NCBI RefSeq assembly: GCF_001563265.1
Contig: NZ_CP005083.1
Coordinates: 3,041,001-3,105,000, forward strand
From: Sphingobium sp. TKS
Lineage (GTDB): Bacteria > Pseudomonadota > Alphaproteobacteria > Sphingomonadales > Sphingomonadaceae
Direction: 5' to 3'
Length of the DNA stretch: 64,000 nt
Part shown: positions 45,431 to 55,038 of the stretch, in pieces
Layout of the letters: every line of letters starts with the position of its first letter
Position numbering within the stretch: position 1 is the first letter of the stretch
The notes under the pieces: model-generated
Database searches by the model: none
What the model saw: the letters and a program-made list of their open reading frames with translations, nothing else
What the model was told of the DNA's origin: nothing
Made by a program: the position numbers and the translations under genes

Positions 45431-46786
45431 ATGCGTCAAGCGTTGACGGCCATCATGGCCGCCGCCAGCCTTTCTTCTGTTGCCCATGCGCAGACCGATG
45501 CGGTGACGCCCGCAATGGCCGCCCCACCGCCCAGTGCCATCGCGACGACCATCGCGAAGGACATGGACGGCCTGATGACGCTGTATCGCGACCTGCACGC
45601 CAATCCCGAACTGTCGGAGCAGGAGTTCTCCACCGCCGCCAAGCTTGCCCGCCGCCTCAAGGCGATGAAGTTCGCCGTTACCGAGAAGGTCGGCGGCACC
45701 GGCGTCGTCGCCGTGATGAAGAACGGGTCCGGCCCGGTGCTGCTGATCCGCGCCGACATGGACGCCCTGCCCGTCACCGAGCAGACGGGCCTGGAATTCG
45801 CGTCCAAGGTCAAGGCCAAGACGGCCGAAGGTGCCGAGACCGGCGTCATGCACGCCTGCGGTCATGACACGCATATGACCGCCTTCATCGAAACGGCCCG
45901 GCTCCTGTCCTCGATGAAGGAGGAGTGGAAGGGCACGCTGGTGATGATCCTCCAACCCGCCGAGGAAGTGGGACGCGGCGCCCGGCTGATGCTGGAGGAC
46001 GGACTCTACACCCGCTTCCCGAGGCCGACCCACGCCATCGCCTTCCACGACGCCGCTAATCTGGAGGCGGGCAAGATCGGTTATACGCCCGGCTTCGCGC
46101 TCGCCAATGTCGACAGCGTCGACTTGCTGGTGCGGGGCACGGGCGGCCATGGCGCCTACCCGCAGACCACACGCGACCCGATCGTGCTGGGCGCGCGTAT
46201 CGTGACCGCGCTGCAAACACTGGTCAGCCGGGAACAAGACCCGTTCGACCCCGCCGTGGTCACGGTCGGCAGCTTCATGGGCGGCGCCAAGCATAATGTG
46301 ATTCCCGATGATGCGAAGCTGCTGCTGACGGTGCGCAGCTATTCGGACGAGACGCGGGAAAAGCTGATCCGGGGCATAGAGCGCATCGCCAGGGGCGAAG
46401 CCATTGCGGCGGGCGTTCCCGACGACAAAATGCCGGTGATTTCCGTGAAGGACGAATTCACCCCATCCACCTACAACCCGCCCGCCTTCGCCAACCGGAT
46501 GGCGGATGTGCTGAAGGCGCATTTCCCCGCAGACACGGTCAACGAGACCAAGCCGTCCATGGCGGGCGAGGATTTCGGCCGCTATTATCGGGCTGACAAG
46601 AGCATCGAAAGCTTCATCTTCTGGGTCGGCGGCGTTCCGGCGGACCAGATGGCCAAGGCCGCGGCGGGCGAGATCAGCCTCCCTTCGCTCCATAGCCCCT
46701 TCTGGGCGCCCGAGGCCGACAAGGTCATCGCCACCGCCAGCGAGGCCATGACGGTGCTGGCAATGCATATATTGAAGCAGGATTGA
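45431..46786 (+). CDS. Secreted M20-family amidohydrolase/peptidase
   Basis: A 451-residue enzyme with a signal peptide (about 20 residues, ending S-S-V-A-H-A-Q) and an M20D domain. Metal ligands appear in H-A-C-G-H-D-T-H and in the later Q-P-A-E-E-V-G-R-G-A and S-M-A-G-E-D-F segments. Dimerisation domain G-G-H-G-A-Y-P lies near residue 235. M20D enzymes remove acyl groups from amino acids or act on peptides; the signal peptide places this one in the periplasm. Its substrate is unknown. Confidence 0.88.
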   Translation: MRQALTAIMAAASLSSVAHAQTDAVTPAMAAPPPSAIATTIAKDMDGLMTLYRDLHANPELSEQEFSTAAKLARRLKAMKFAVTEKVGGTGVVAVMKNGSGPVLLIRADMDALPVTEQTGLEFASKVKAKTAEGAETGVMHACGHDTHMTAFIETARLLSSMKEEWKGTLVMILQPAEEVGRGARLMLEDGLYTRFPRPTHAIAFHDAANLEAGKIGYTPGFALANVDSVDLLVRGTGGHGAYPQTTRDPIVLGARIVTALQTLVSREQDPFDPAVVTVGSFMGGAKHNVIPDDAKLLLTVRSYSDETREKLIRGIERIARGEAIAAGVPDDKMPVISVKDEFTPSTYNPPAFANRMADVLKAHFPADTVNETKPSMAGEDFGRYYRADKSIESFIFWVGGVPADQMAKAAAGEISLPSLHSPFWAPEADKVIATASEAMTVLAMHILKQD

Positions 46787-46842
46787 AGCGAAAGAGGCGA
46801 ATTCGGGAATGGTAGAGTAGGGTGGGAAGCCGACACCATTGC

Positions 46843-46937
46843 CGTCATCCCAGCGAAAGCTGGGAACTTAAAAGCTGGGACTTAGGCGATAGCGTACGAC
46901 CTAACCTAACGCGATCCCAGCTTTCGCTGGGATGACG
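46843..46937 (-). repeat. Interspersed palindromic repeat, copy 3 (complete)
   Basis: A perfect 23-bp inverted repeat (46843-46865 and 46915-46937, ends CGTCATCCCAGC) flanks a 49-nt core. The inner region contains AGGCGATAGCG, the reverse complement of the core in copy 2. It lies between the convergent M20 and def genes. Confidence 0.85.
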
Positions 46938-46997
46938 ATATTATCAACGTCCCCTATTGGCCAAAACCGGCCTCCCCTACCCCACAAGCCGAACCGC

Positions 46998-47528
46998 TCA
47001 GGCCGCCTTGCGCGCCTTGGTCAGCTTCTTCATCAGCATATCCCGCTTCAACCGGGAGAGATGGTCGATGAACAGCACGCCCTGCAAATGATCCATCTCA
47101 TGCTGGAGGCAGGTGGCAAGCAGACCTTCCAGCCGCTCCTCATGGATCCGTCCATCGCGGTCCATCCAGCTCGCCCGGATGCTTGCAGGCCGTTCCACTT
47201 CCGCAAACTGGTCGGGGACCGACAGGCAGCCTTCATTATAGACTGACAGGTCTTCCGAGCCTTCCAGAATCTCCGGATTGATGAACACCATCGGCTTCTT
47301 GACCGACGGCGCGTCTTCCTCGTCAGACTCCGGTTCCTGCAGGTCGATCACCAGCACCCGCTTGGGCACGCCCACCTGGATCGCGGCCAGGCCGATGCCC
47401 GGCGCGTCATACATGGTTTCCAGCATATCGTCGATCAGACGCTGCAAATCGTCATCGATCGCCTCCACCGGAGACGAGATGGTACGCAGGCGCGGATCGG
47501 GCGCCTCTAGGATTGGAATAATGGCCAT
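46998..47528 (-). CDS. def: Peptide deformylase
   Basis: A 176-residue enzyme that removes the N-formyl group from nascent proteins. All three motifs are present: [17 protein letters not shown] (metal Cys) and H-E-M-D-H-L-Q-G. An acidic insert (E-P-E-S-D-E-E-D) after the first motif is a feature of this lineage. Its partner gene fmt lies two genes away across recR, on the other strand. Confidence 0.96.
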   Translation of the reverse strand: MAIIPILEAPDPRLRTISSPVEAIDDDLQRLIDDMLETMYDAPGIGLAAIQVGVPKRVLVIDLQEPESDEEDAPSVKKPMVFINPEILEGSEDLSVYNEGCLSVPDQFAEVERPASIRASWMDRDGRIHEERLEGLLATCLQHEMDHLQGVLFIDHLSRLKRDMLMKKLTKARKAA

Positions 47529-47559
47529 CGCCCTAAAATAATCCGGCGGCGGGAAAAAT

Positions 47560-48156
47560 TCAAGCGATCGGCCGCCGCGCCCGAAGCGCCTGCGCCAAAG
47601 TGCCTTCGTCCAGATAATCCAGCTCCCCGCCGACCGGCACGCCATGCGCCAATTGAGTCAGCCGCACCGGGAACCGCTCCAGCCGCTCGGCCAGATAATG
47701 GGCGGTGGTCTGCCCTTCCAGCGTGGCGTTCATCGCCAGCACCACCTCGTCGATACCGCCCGCCTCGACCCGCGCCACCAGCGCATCGATGCTCAAATCC
47801 TCCGGCCGCACGCCCTCCAGCGCAGAGAGCCGCCCGCCCAGCACATGGAAACGTCCCGGAAACAGCCGCGATTTGTCCAGCGCCCAGAGGTCCGCCACAT
47901 CCTCCACGACGCAGAGCGCCCGCGCATCACGGCGCGGATCGGTGCAGATGCCGCAGGGATCGACCGTGTCGACATTGCCGCATAGGCTGCACGTCACCAG
48001 CCGGTCGTTCACTGCGTCAAGGGCGCGCAAAAGCGGCTCCAGCGCGGATTCGCGCTTCTTGAGCAGGTGCAGGACAGCGCGCCGCGCGGACCGCGGGCCA
48101 AGGCCGGGCAGGCGGGACAGCGCCTGCGTCAGCGCTTCGATTTCAGGAGAAGCCAT
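47560..48156 (-). CDS. recR: Recombination protein RecR
   Basis: A 198-residue protein with a helix-hairpin-helix N-terminus ([11 protein letters not shown]), a C4 zinc finger (C-S-L-C-G and C-G-I-C) and a Toprim domain with V-V-E-D and M-N-A-T-L-E-G. Together with RecF and RecO it loads RecA at gaps. The ATG at 48156 follows AGGAG-type sequence; further upstream reading runs into the palindrome at 48243. Confidence 0.96.
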   Translation of the reverse strand: MASPEIEALTQALSRLPGLGPRSARRAVLHLLKKRESALEPLLRALDAVNDRLVTCSLCGNVDTVDPCGICTDPRRDARALCVVEDVADLWALDKSRLFPGRFHVLGGRLSALEGVRPEDLSIDALVARVEAGGIDEVVLAMNATLEGQTTAHYLAERLERFPVRLTQLAHGVPVGGELDYLDEGTLAQALRARRPIA

Positions 48157-48242
48157 GGAACCGGAATAAGGGCTTGCAAGTCGTGGACACAAGGGGTTTG
48201 AGAGGGCGTCTTTGGAAATACGCCTTCGGCGCATTTCAGATG

Positions 48243-48322
48243 CGGCACCGGCCCGCCCCCCCACCCGGCCACCCAACGGCAGTATCATATGGGTGGCCGG
48301 GTGGGGGCGCGGGCCGGTGCCG
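48243..48322. repeat. Long GC-rich inverted repeat between recR and fmt
   Basis: Two 32-nt arms (48243-48274, 48291-48322) pair with one mismatch (31 of 32) around a 16-nt loop. It lies in the divergent promoter region, 86 nt from the recR start and 21 nt before fmt, so it would be transcribed in the fmt leader if fmt starts upstream of it. No match to the other repeat family in the window was seen. Confidence 0.85.
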
Positions 48323-48343
48323 AAACCCGATAAAAGGCCCACC

Positions 48344-49252
48344 ATGCGTATCGTCTATATGGGAACCCCTGATTTCGCCGTTCCGGCACTGGTCGCGCTG
48401 GCGAAGGCCGGGCATGCGATCGTCGCCGTCTACAGCCAGCCGCCTCGTCCAGCCGGGCGCGGCAAGGCGCTGCGCCCCTCCCCCGTTCACGCCAAGGCGG
48501 AGGAAATGGGCATTGAGGTCCGCACGCCGGTTTCGCTGAAAGATGCCGATGTGCAGGCCGCTTTCGCCGCGCTGAAAGCCGATGTCGCGGTGGTCGCCGC
48601 TTACGGCCTGATCCTGCCGCGCCCGATTCTCGACGCGCCGCGCTTCGGCTGCATGAATATCCACGCTTCCCTCCTCCCCCGCTGGCGTGGCGCGGCCCCG
48701 ATCCAGCGCGCCATCCTCGCAGGGGACAATGTCACCGGCGTCACCATCATGGATATGGAGGCGGGGCTCGACACCGGCCCGATGCGCGCCAAACATGTCA
48801 CCCCGGTCGAGGACAAGACCGCCGGCGCGCTGACGGAGGAGCTGGCCGATGCGGGCGCAAAATTGATGGTCGAGGTGCTGGACGATATCGCGCTCCATCC
48901 ACCCATCGCGCAGCCGGAAGAGGGCGTCACCTATGCGTCCAAGATCGACAAGGCGGAGTCGCGCATCGATTTCAACCGCGACGCGCATCAGGTCGAGCGG
49001 CAGGTACGCGCCTTCAATCCCGTCCCCGGCGCCTTCTTCGAATATCGCGGCGAGCGCTTTCGCATCCTGGCCGCCCATGTCGAGGAAAATGAAGGCGCGG
49101 CCGGGGAACTGCTCGACAACAGCCTGCTGATCGGATGCGGCCATGGCGCGATCCGCCCGACGCTGATCCAGCGCGCGGGCAAGGGCGCGATGTTAGCGGG
49201 CGAATTGCTGCGCGGCTATGACATGCCTGCGGGCAGCCGGGTCGACGCCTGA
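48344..49252 (+). CDS. fmt: Methionyl-tRNA formyltransferase
   Basis: A 302-residue enzyme that formylates initiator Met-tRNA using 10-formyl-THF. N-terminal M-G-T-P-D-F-A-V-P, catalytic [10 protein letters not shown] and G-D-x-x-T-G-V-T-I-M segments are intact, followed by an OB-type C-terminal domain. The ATG at 48344 begins M-R-I-V-Y-M-G-T. truA follows at once. Confidence 0.97.
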   Translation: MRIVYMGTPDFAVPALVALAKAGHAIVAVYSQPPRPAGRGKALRPSPVHAKAEEMGIEVRTPVSLKDADVQAAFAALKADVAVVAAYGLILPRPILDAPRFGCMNIHASLLPRWRGAAPIQRAILAGDNVTGVTIMDMEAGLDTGPMRAKHVTPVEDKTAGALTEELADAGAKLMVEVLDDIALHPPIAQPEEGVTYASKIDKAESRIDFNRDAHQVERQVRAFNPVPGAFFEYRGERFRILAAHVEENEGAAGELLDNSLLIGCGHGAIRPTLIQRAGKGAMLAGELLRGYDMPAGSRVDA

Positions 49253-49256
49253 AAAG

Positions 49257-50003
49257 ATGACGCGATTCGCCTTCACCGTCGAATTTGACGGCCGCCCCTT
49301 CATGGGCTGGCAACGGCAGGCCCATGGCCCCAGCGTCCAGCAGGCGATCGAGCAGGCGATCTTTGCCGTCACGGGTGAGCGGGTCGCGATCCATGCCGCC
49401 GGGCGCACCGATGCGGGCGTCCACGGGCTTGCCATGCGCGCCCATGCGGACATTGCGAAGGACTTCACGCCCTTTCGTCTGATGGAGGCGCTGAACGCGC
49501 TTCTTCGACCCGCGCCCGTCGCGATCCTGGCCTGCGAGGTGGTGCCCGATGACTGGCATGCCCGCTTTTCCTGCATCGGCCGGTCCTATGTCTATCGCAT
49601 CGCCAACCGCCGCGCGCCGCTGACCTGGGAAAATGGGCTGGTCTGGCGGGTGATCCAGCCGCTCGATGCCGCCGCGATGCAGGAAGCGGCGCAGCTTCTG
49701 GTCGGGCGGCATGACTTCACCACCTTCCGCTCGGTCCATTGCCAGGCGGAAAGTCCGGTGAAGACGCTGGACCGGCTGGACGTGGAGCGTTCAGGTGACC
49801 GGATCGCCATATTTGCGGAGGCACGGTCCTTCCTGCATCATCAGGTGCGGTCGATGGTGGGATGCCTTGCCATGGTCGGCATGGGGCGCTGGTCGATCGG
49901 GAATCTGGAGGCTGCGCGGGATGCGAAGAATCGGGCGGCGCTGGGGCTGAATGCACCGCCGGACGGGCTATATTTCGTGAGCGCGCGCTATCCCGGCGAG
50001 TGA
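49257..50003 (+). CDS. truA: tRNA pseudouridine(38-40) synthase TruA
   Basis: A 248-residue enzyme; catalytic Asp in [10 protein letters not shown] near residue 53, with the conserved F-D-G-R-P-F-x-G-W-Q-R start. It makes pseudouridine in the tRNA anticodon arm. Starts four bases after the fmt stop codon, so the two are one operon. Confidence 0.96.
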   Translation: MTRFAFTVEFDGRPFMGWQRQAHGPSVQQAIEQAIFAVTGERVAIHAAGRTDAGVHGLAMRAHADIAKDFTPFRLMEALNALLRPAPVAILACEVVPDDWHARFSCIGRSYVYRIANRRAPLTWENGLVWRVIQPLDAAAMQEAAQLLVGRHDFTTFRSVHCQAESPVKTLDRLDVERSGDRIAIFAEARSFLHHQVRSMVGCLAMVGMGRWSIGNLEAARDAKNRAALGLNAPPDGLYFVSARYPGE

Positions 50004-50005
50004 AG

Positions 50006-50725
50006 CTAAAGACTCGCCCGGAACGGGGTGAAATTCGTGCTCTCATCGAACACGTCCAGCCCTTCGGCGCGCTTGAGGCTGCCGACCACCACATAGGTCA
50101 CAGGCGTCAGCACCGCTTCCCAGGTCACTTTCATCAGCCAGTTGGTGATCATCACCGTCACCACCTGAGCATTGGTCCAGTCGCCATAGAAAGCCAGCGG
50201 ATAGAAAAGCAGGCTGTCCACCCCCTGCCCCACGACGGTCGACCCGATCGTGCGCATCCACAGGTGCTTGCCCTCTGTCAGCAACTTCATCTTCGCGAGG
50301 ACGAAGCTGTTGGCGAACTCCCCCGCCCAAAAGGCCGTGACCGAGGCGAAGACGATGCGCCAGGTGCTGCCGAACACCGCCTCATAGGCTTTCTGGTCGG
50401 GCCAGCCCTCCGCCGGGGGCAGCTTCACCACCACCCAGCTCATCAGCGCCATGAACAGCATCGCGCCGAAGCCCGCCCAGACGCAGCGCCGCGCCCGCGC
50501 ATAGCCATAGACTTCGGTCAGCACGTCGCCCAGAACATAGCCCAGCGGAAAGAAAAGGATGCCCGCGCCGAAGGTGAAGCCGCCCACGGTCGACAGCTTG
50601 GCCGCGCCGATCAGGTTGGACAGCAGCAATATGGCGACAAAGGCCGCCATGCAGAAATCGAAATAGCGCAAAGGGCGGGCGCCCAGTGCATAGGCATCGA
50701 TTTTCCTTACCCCCGGATCGGTCAT
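50006..50725 (-). CDS. yhhQ: Queuosine precursor transporter (YhhQ/VUT family)
   Basis: A 239-residue membrane protein with about six hydrophobic segments and the family motifs F-P-L-G-Y-V-L-G-D-V-L-T-E-V-Y-G-Y and S-T-V-V-G-Q-G-V-D-S. YhhQ takes up preQ0/preQ1 for queuosine biosynthesis. The ATG at 50725 is preferred because AGGGG stands four bases ahead; ATG at 50737 is an alternative. The gene is convergent with truA. Confidence 0.9.
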   Translation of the reverse strand: MTDPGVRKIDAYALGARPLRYFDFCMAAFVAILLLSNLIGAAKLSTVGGFTFGAGILFFPLGYVLGDVLTEVYGYARARRCVWAGFGAMLFMALMSWVVVKLPPAEGWPDQKAYEAVFGSTWRIVFASVTAFWAGEFANSFVLAKMKLLTEGKHLWMRTIGSTVVGQGVDSLLFYPLAFYGDWTNAQVVTVMITNWLMKVTWEAVLTPVTYVVVGSLKRAEGLDVFDESTNFTPFRASL

Positions 50726-50811
50726 GCGCCCCTGCATATCGGCCCGGCGGGCAAATGCAATGCCGCCTATGATTGCAAGCCGGCCAAAGCCCCGCTATCG
50801 AACGCCCCAAC

Positions 50812-50888
50812 GGCCCCGTAGCTCAGCTGGATAGAGCATTCGCCTTCTAAGCGAATGGTCACAGGTTCGAATCCTGTCGGGGTCGCCA
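50812..50888 (+). tRNA. tRNA-Arg (anticodon UCU)
   Basis: A 77-nt cloverleaf: acceptor GGCCCCG with CGGGGTC (one G-U pair), D-arm GCTCAGCTGGATAGAGC, anticodon loop CTTCTAA (anticodon TCT), T-arm ACAGGTTCGAATCCTGT, CCA encoded. The acyltransferase gene on the opposite strand overlaps its last 30 bases. Confidence 0.95.
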
Positions 50889-52973
50889 TTTTCCTTTTCG
50901 GTCCGCGGGGCCACGGATCGGCCGCATCGCTTCATAGACCATGCCGCTTAAAAGCAGGCTGCCCTGGCGTGACAGATGGTCGTCGTCGGAATAAAGCGGC
51001 ACGCCATGCGCCACCGTCGCGCATTGACCGCTGCGGCAGAGGAGATGGTGCGGATAGATGATGCCGACCGCAAAACGCCGCTGCATTTCATCGAAAACGC
51101 CGAAAACTTGCCGCTGACGGCGCAGATAGTCCGCGCGCGACAGCACCAGTTGCGTCGGTTCGCTGTAGAGTTCCGCCCGCGCCAGGCTTTCGGGCACGTT
51201 GCGGCGGAATTCCGGAATGGGGGCGACCAGGATGACCCGCTTGCCCATGGCCGTCAGCGTCCCGACCGTTTCGTTCAGGCCCGAGCGGAACAGCAGGGCG
51301 TCACGGCTGAGGCTCTTGTCGTCATTCTCATCTCGGCCGAGATAGCAGGGCGTTCCCCCTTCGGGTCGGCGGCCATTGGCGCACAGACCCCATCGAGAGA
51401 CGAGAAAGACGGTGTGGATGGTCGGGTTGTCGCGCAACATCGCCAGCACCTGGGCATTGAAGGCGCTGCAATCATGGCTAGGCGGTTGGTCGAGCCGGTC
51501 GAGGCCGAGCAGCGTCGGGCAGGCGGGATAGGATGCGATCCGCCCGGAAAGTCCCAGCGCATCGCCTGCCTGATCGAAAGCGGGTTTCAGCGCATGGGCA
51601 TGGGAATCGCCCCACAGCAGGAAGCTGGGCGCCGTACCGTTATGCGCGCCCACCGCGCACAGCGTTCGGTGCCGCACCGCCGCCATGCCCGAACAGCGCT
51701 CCGGCAGATAGGCCATGCTCCGGCTCGCCGCGTCGAGCGCCGCGACCGAGGGCGCCACCCGCGCAGGTAGGCCGCCGGAAAGGTAAAGCAATGCCCCCGC
51801 CCCGCACCCGGCAACCACCATCGCTCCGGCAAAGGCGAAGGCGCGGCCGATCGTGAAGTAGTGCGCCCTGCGGAACGGTTCTTCGATGAAACGCCAGGAA
51901 AGGGCGGCGACCAGCAGCGAGAGCAGCACGATCAGCACCTGTTCCCGCAACCGCCAGTCGCCATCGGTGCGATAGGTCCAGAAAACGACGATCGGCCAAT
52001 GCCACAAATAGAGCGAATAGGAGATGCGGCCGATCGCCACCGGCAGCGCGCCGCTCAGCATCCGGCCGACCGCCGAACCGCCCTGTCCCGCATGCAGGAT
52101 CAGCATCGCCCCCAGCACGGGGTAAAGGGCGTTCAGGCCGGGAAAGGCGGTCCCGCCGGAAAAGCCGAAGACCGCCCAGCCGATCGAGACGATACCGGCA
52201 AGCGCGCAAAGCTGCGCCGCCCATCCGCTCCGCAACGGCGGCAACAGGCCGGTCGCCAGCAGCGCCCCCGCCAGAAACTCCCAGGCACGGGGGAAAGGCA
52301 GGTAAAAGGCCAGGACGGGCGCCCGGTCGACCAGCAACAGCGCGAAGTCGAAGGAGAGGAGCGCCATCGCCGCCAGCAAAAGCCGGGTCCGTCCTCCCGC
52401 CCAGAAAGCGCAAAGCATCAGCAGCGGGAACAGGATATAGAATTGCTCTTCCACCGCCAGCGACCAGGTGTGGAGCAGCGGCGCTTCCTCCGCCGCGCTG
52501 CCGAAATAGCCGCTGTGCCGAGCGAAATAGAGATTGCTGGCGAACAGCACCGTTGCCGTCGCGCTCATCCCGAGCGCTCGATAATCAAGCGGCAGCAGTA
52601 TCTGGCTGCCCGCCACTATGGTGACGGCGATCGTCGCGAACAAAGCGGGGAATATGCGGCGGATGCGCCGCGCATAGAAGGCGGTGAGGCTGAACCTGCC
52701 TTCCGCCAGTTCCCGCGCGATGATCGAAGCGATCAGATAGCCGGAGATGACGAAGAAGATGTCGACGCCGACAAAGCCCCCGAAAAAGGGCCAGAGGCGG
52801 ACATGATAGAACAGCACCGGCAGGACCGCCAAAGCGCGCAACCCATCGATGTCGCGCCGATAGGCTGAGGCGGAACCCCCCTCTATCGCCAGGGGGACCG
52901 GCAAGACGGAACAGGATGCGCTGGCGGCGATGCTCTTTCGCTCCTCTTTTCCAGGGACTTGGCAGGCAATCAT
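50859..52973 (-). CDS. Acyltransferase family protein with C-terminal SGNH domain (OafA/YrhL-like)
   Basis: A 704-residue inner-membrane O-acyltransferase. The N-terminal Acyl_transf_3 domain begins Y-R-R-D-I-D-G-L-R-A-L-A-V and has about ten membrane helices, followed by a periplasmic SGNH hydrolase-like domain (L-L-W-G-D-S-H-A-H, and D-D-D-H-L-S at the end). It likely acetylates a surface polysaccharide or lipid. The ATG at 52973 gives an odd 50-residue N-terminal extension before the first membrane segment. The last ten codons run through the antisense of tRNA-Arg. Confidence 0.88.
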   Translation of the reverse strand: MIACQVPGKEERKSIAASASCSVLPVPLAIEGGSASAYRRDIDGLRALAVLPVLFYHVRLWPFFGGFVGVDIFFVISGYLIASIIARELAEGRFSLTAFYARRIRRIFPALFATIAVTIVAGSQILLPLDYRALGMSATATVLFASNLYFARHSGYFGSAAEEAPLLHTWSLAVEEQFYILFPLLMLCAFWAGGRTRLLLAAMALLSFDFALLLVDRAPVLAFYLPFPRAWEFLAGALLATGLLPPLRSGWAAQLCALAGIVSIGWAVFGFSGGTAFPGLNALYPVLGAMLILHAGQGGSAVGRMLSGALPVAIGRISYSLYLWHWPIVVFWTYRTDGDWRLREQVLIVLLSLLVAALSWRFIEEPFRRAHYFTIGRAFAFAGAMVVAGCGAGALLYLSGGLPARVAPSVAALDAASRSMAYLPERCSGMAAVRHRTLCAVGAHNGTAPSFLLWGDSHAHALKPAFDQAGDALGLSGRIASYPACPTLLGLDRLDQPPSHDCSAFNAQVLAMLRDNPTIHTVFLVSRWGLCANGRRPEGGTPCYLGRDENDDKSLSRDALLFRSGLNETVGTLTAMGKRVILVAPIPEFRRNVPESLARAELYSEPTQLVLSRADYLRRQRQVFGVFDEMQRRFAVGIIYPHHLLCRSGQCATVAHGVPLYSDDDHLSRQGSLLLSGMVYEAMRPIRGPADRKGKWRPRQDSNL

Positions 52974-53100
52974 GGTGATAGAGCCTGTATCGCCCGGCGC
53001 ATCAGCGCATCGGGACAGTCGCAAGGGTCAAAGGTGTTAGAGGGCTGGCTGGAAGGCGCAGGGGAAGCGAACGGAAGGGATGCGGGCTTAGGCCGATTGG

Positions 53101-53430
53101 TCAGGCCGCTGCCGATCGCAGCAGCAGGTCGTCGATCACGGTCATGGTGAAGATCGGATCGGTGTCGGGCGGAACTTCCGCAATGGCATCGACGAAGGCG
53201 GCGCGAGTTTGCGGATCGTCATAGACCATCTTCTGGTCGAAGGCGGCGCGCCAGGTCGCTTCGTCCGGCCATTCGGCATAGCCGACGAAACGCCCGTCCG
53301 CATCGCGGTGCAGCCGCGATCCATAACTGCCATATTTTTCGCGGATGAGGTCGGTTCCCCGGCGCCAGGCCTTGCGGAACTGCTCCTCCTTGCCGGGGTG
53401 GACACGCCACCAATAGACCGCGACGAACAT
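53101..53430 (-). CDS. ABM-like (dimeric alpha+beta barrel) protein
   Basis: A 109-residue protein, starting F-V-A-V-Y-W-W-R-V-H-P-G-K-E-E-Q-F-R-K-A-W-R, the pattern of antibiotic-biosynthesis-monooxygenase-type barrels. A short tail (T-V-I-D-D-L-L-L-R) ends it. AAGGAG stands before the ATG. The reaction is unknown; many members act as heme-degrading or quinol oxidases. It is the gene after the transaldolase terminator. Confidence 0.75.
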   Translation of the reverse strand: MFVAVYWWRVHPGKEEQFRKAWRRGTDLIREKYGSYGSRLHRDADGRFVGYAEWPDEATWRAAFDQKMVYDDPQTRAAFVDAIAEVPPDTDPIFTMTVIDDLLLRSAAA

Positions 53431-53481
53431 CGGCTCTCTCCTTTTCTGGAGAGAATGATGCGCGGCGGCAGAAGTTGCGAC

Positions 53482-53514
53482 AGAAAAAGGGCGCCCGGTT
53501 CCCCGCGCGCCCTT
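53482..53514 (-). terminator. Rho-independent terminator of the transaldolase gene
   Basis: AAGGGCGC (53487-53494) pairs with GCGCCCTT (53507-53514) with a 12-nt loop; on the minus strand the stem is followed by TTTTTC. It lies 15 nt after the transaldolase stop codon. Confidence 0.85.
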
Positions 53515-53528
53515 CACCGAAGAGAAAA

Positions 53529-54182
53529 TCAGAGAACCGACTGGCCGGTTTTTTCCCAGTCCGCCAGGAAGCCGGCAATGCCCTTTTCGGTCAGCACATG
53601 GTTGAACAGCGCCTTGATGACCGAGGGCGGCGCGGTCATCACGTCGGCGCCGATCTTCGCGGCTTCCAGCACGTGGATCGGGTGACGCACGCTCGCGACC
53701 AGAATTTCGGTAGCGAAGGAATAATTGTCGTAAATCAGGCGGATATCCTCGATCAGTTTCATGCCGTCGAAGCCATTATCGTCATGCCGTCCAACGAAGG
53801 GCGAGATGAAGCTCGCGCCCGCCTTGGCCGCCAGCAGCGCCTGATTGGCCGAGAAGCAGAGGGTGACGTTCACCATCACGCCCTCGCCGGTCAGCGCCTT
53901 GCAGGTCTTGAGCCCATCGATGGTCAGCGGCACCTTGATGCAGACATTGTCGGCAATTTTCCGCAGCACGGCGGCTTCCTTCATCATCGTCTCATGGTCG
54001 AGCGCGACGACTTCGGCCGAGACCGGCCCTTCGACGATGCCGCAGATTTCCTCCACCACTTCCAGGAACTTGCGGCCCGACTTGTGGATCAGCGAGGGGT
54101 TGGTGGTGACGCCGTCCAGCAGGCCGGTGGCGGCCAGTTCGCGGATTTCGTTGGTGTCGGCGGTGTCGACGAAGAATTTCAT
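53529..54182 (-). CDS. tal: Transaldolase (small, TalC-like)
   Basis: A 217-residue single-domain class I aldolase. The Schiff-base lysine is Lys83 in C-I-K-V-P-L-T; D6 in V-D-T-A-D-T and T-T-N-P-S-L (residues 26-31) are also conserved. It converts sedoheptulose 7-phosphate and glyceraldehyde 3-phosphate to erythrose 4-phosphate and fructose 6-phosphate. It is shorter than TalB (about 317) and matches the 215-220 residue group that includes fructose-6-phosphate aldolases; pentose-phosphate function is more likely in this setting but not certain. Confidence 0.9.
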   Translation of the reverse strand: MKFFVDTADTNEIRELAATGLLDGVTTNPSLIHKSGRKFLEVVEEICGIVEGPVSAEVVALDHETMMKEAAVLRKIADNVCIKVPLTIDGLKTCKALTGEGVMVNVTLCFSANQALLAAKAGASFISPFVGRHDDNGFDGMKLIEDIRLIYDNYSFATEILVASVRHPIHVLEAAKIGADVMTAPPSVIKALFNHVLTEKGIAGFLADWEKTGQSVL

Positions 54183-54325
54183 GGGTCTGCTCCAGGGAGG
54201 GTAAGGACGAATCGCGTCTCCTTTAGCCGCTCCATGCCCGATTAGCCATTATTGCCCGAGCCCGGCCCTTTACCTTGGGCCCGGCGCAACATTATGACGG
54301 CGGTACCTTTCCAAAGGACCGATCC

Positions 54326-54991
54326 ATGCTCCGCCTTTTGCGTCCGCGCCATATATGGGACGCGCTTGCCTCCATCGCAATATTCGCAGCCGCACCCGCC
54401 GTCGCGGCGACCAGCGAAACCCAGGCATGGCTGACCGAAACGCTGACGATCAAGGCCAGCGATGCCGACATTATCAGCCTCGACCTCAGCCAGCGCTTCC
54501 GCCGCGACGCCTCCAACGGCGGTCAGCAGACGACGCGCATCCTGATCGATCATCGAATCGCGACCGGCGTGCAGATCGGCGGCGGCCTTGCCTATTTCCA
54601 TTCGGGGCCGGAGCAGGAAATGCGGCTGTTCCAGCAGGTGACGCTGACCAGGGGGATATGGCTTTCCCGCACCCGGATCGAACAGCGCTTTTTCGATACC
54701 GCCGACGAGGCAAGCTGGCGGCTGCGCCAGCGGGTGCAGGCATCGATCCCGCTCGATTCGGCGCAAAAATGGACATTGATCGCCACGACCGAGCTGATGT
54801 TCCACCTGAACCGCGCCCGCCCGAGCGACAAGACCGGCCTTGCCGTCATGCGCAACCAGATCGGCCTGCGCCATCCGATCGGCAAGGCGCTGGACGTGCA
54901 ATTGCTCTATATGCGCCAGCAGACCTTCCGCGATGCCCGTCCCGATGCGGTCGCGCATATCCCCTGGCTGACATTGAACTGGAAAATCTGA
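54326..54991 (+). CDS. DUF2490 outer-membrane-type protein
   Basis: A 221-residue protein with a signal peptide (about residues 1-33) and a beta-strand-rich mature region (T-Q-A-W-L-T-E-T-L-T, F-H-S-G-P-E-Q-E-M-R, W-L-S-R-T-R-I-E-Q-R-F-F). The DUF2490 pattern of paired arginine-rich strands, ending N-W-K-I, suggests an outer-membrane beta-barrel. The function is unknown. AAAGGA precedes the ATG. It is divergent from the transaldolase gene. Confidence 0.75.
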   Translation: MLRLLRPRHIWDALASIAIFAAAPAVAATSETQAWLTETLTIKASDADIISLDLSQRFRRDASNGGQQTTRILIDHRIATGVQIGGGLAYFHSGPEQEMRLFQQVTLTRGIWLSRTRIEQRFFDTADEASWRLRQRVQASIPLDSAQKWTLIATTELMFHLNRARPSDKTGLAVMRNQIGLRHPIGKALDVQLLYMRQQTFRDARPDAVAHIPWLTLNWKI

Positions 54992-55038
54992 CGCTTCTTG
55001 GCCTTGCCTCACCCGCCCCTGCCATTAGGGAGGAGGCC

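Noticed and set aside
44735..46768. 677-codon minus-strand frame opposite bdhA and the M20 peptidase
   Set aside because: Shadow of two well-supported genes; His/Arg/Gly-rich with no domain.
54355..55038. Long in-frame extension upstream of priA
   Set aside because: It overlaps the DUF2490 gene in another frame, and priA homology and a strong ribosome site begin at 55039.
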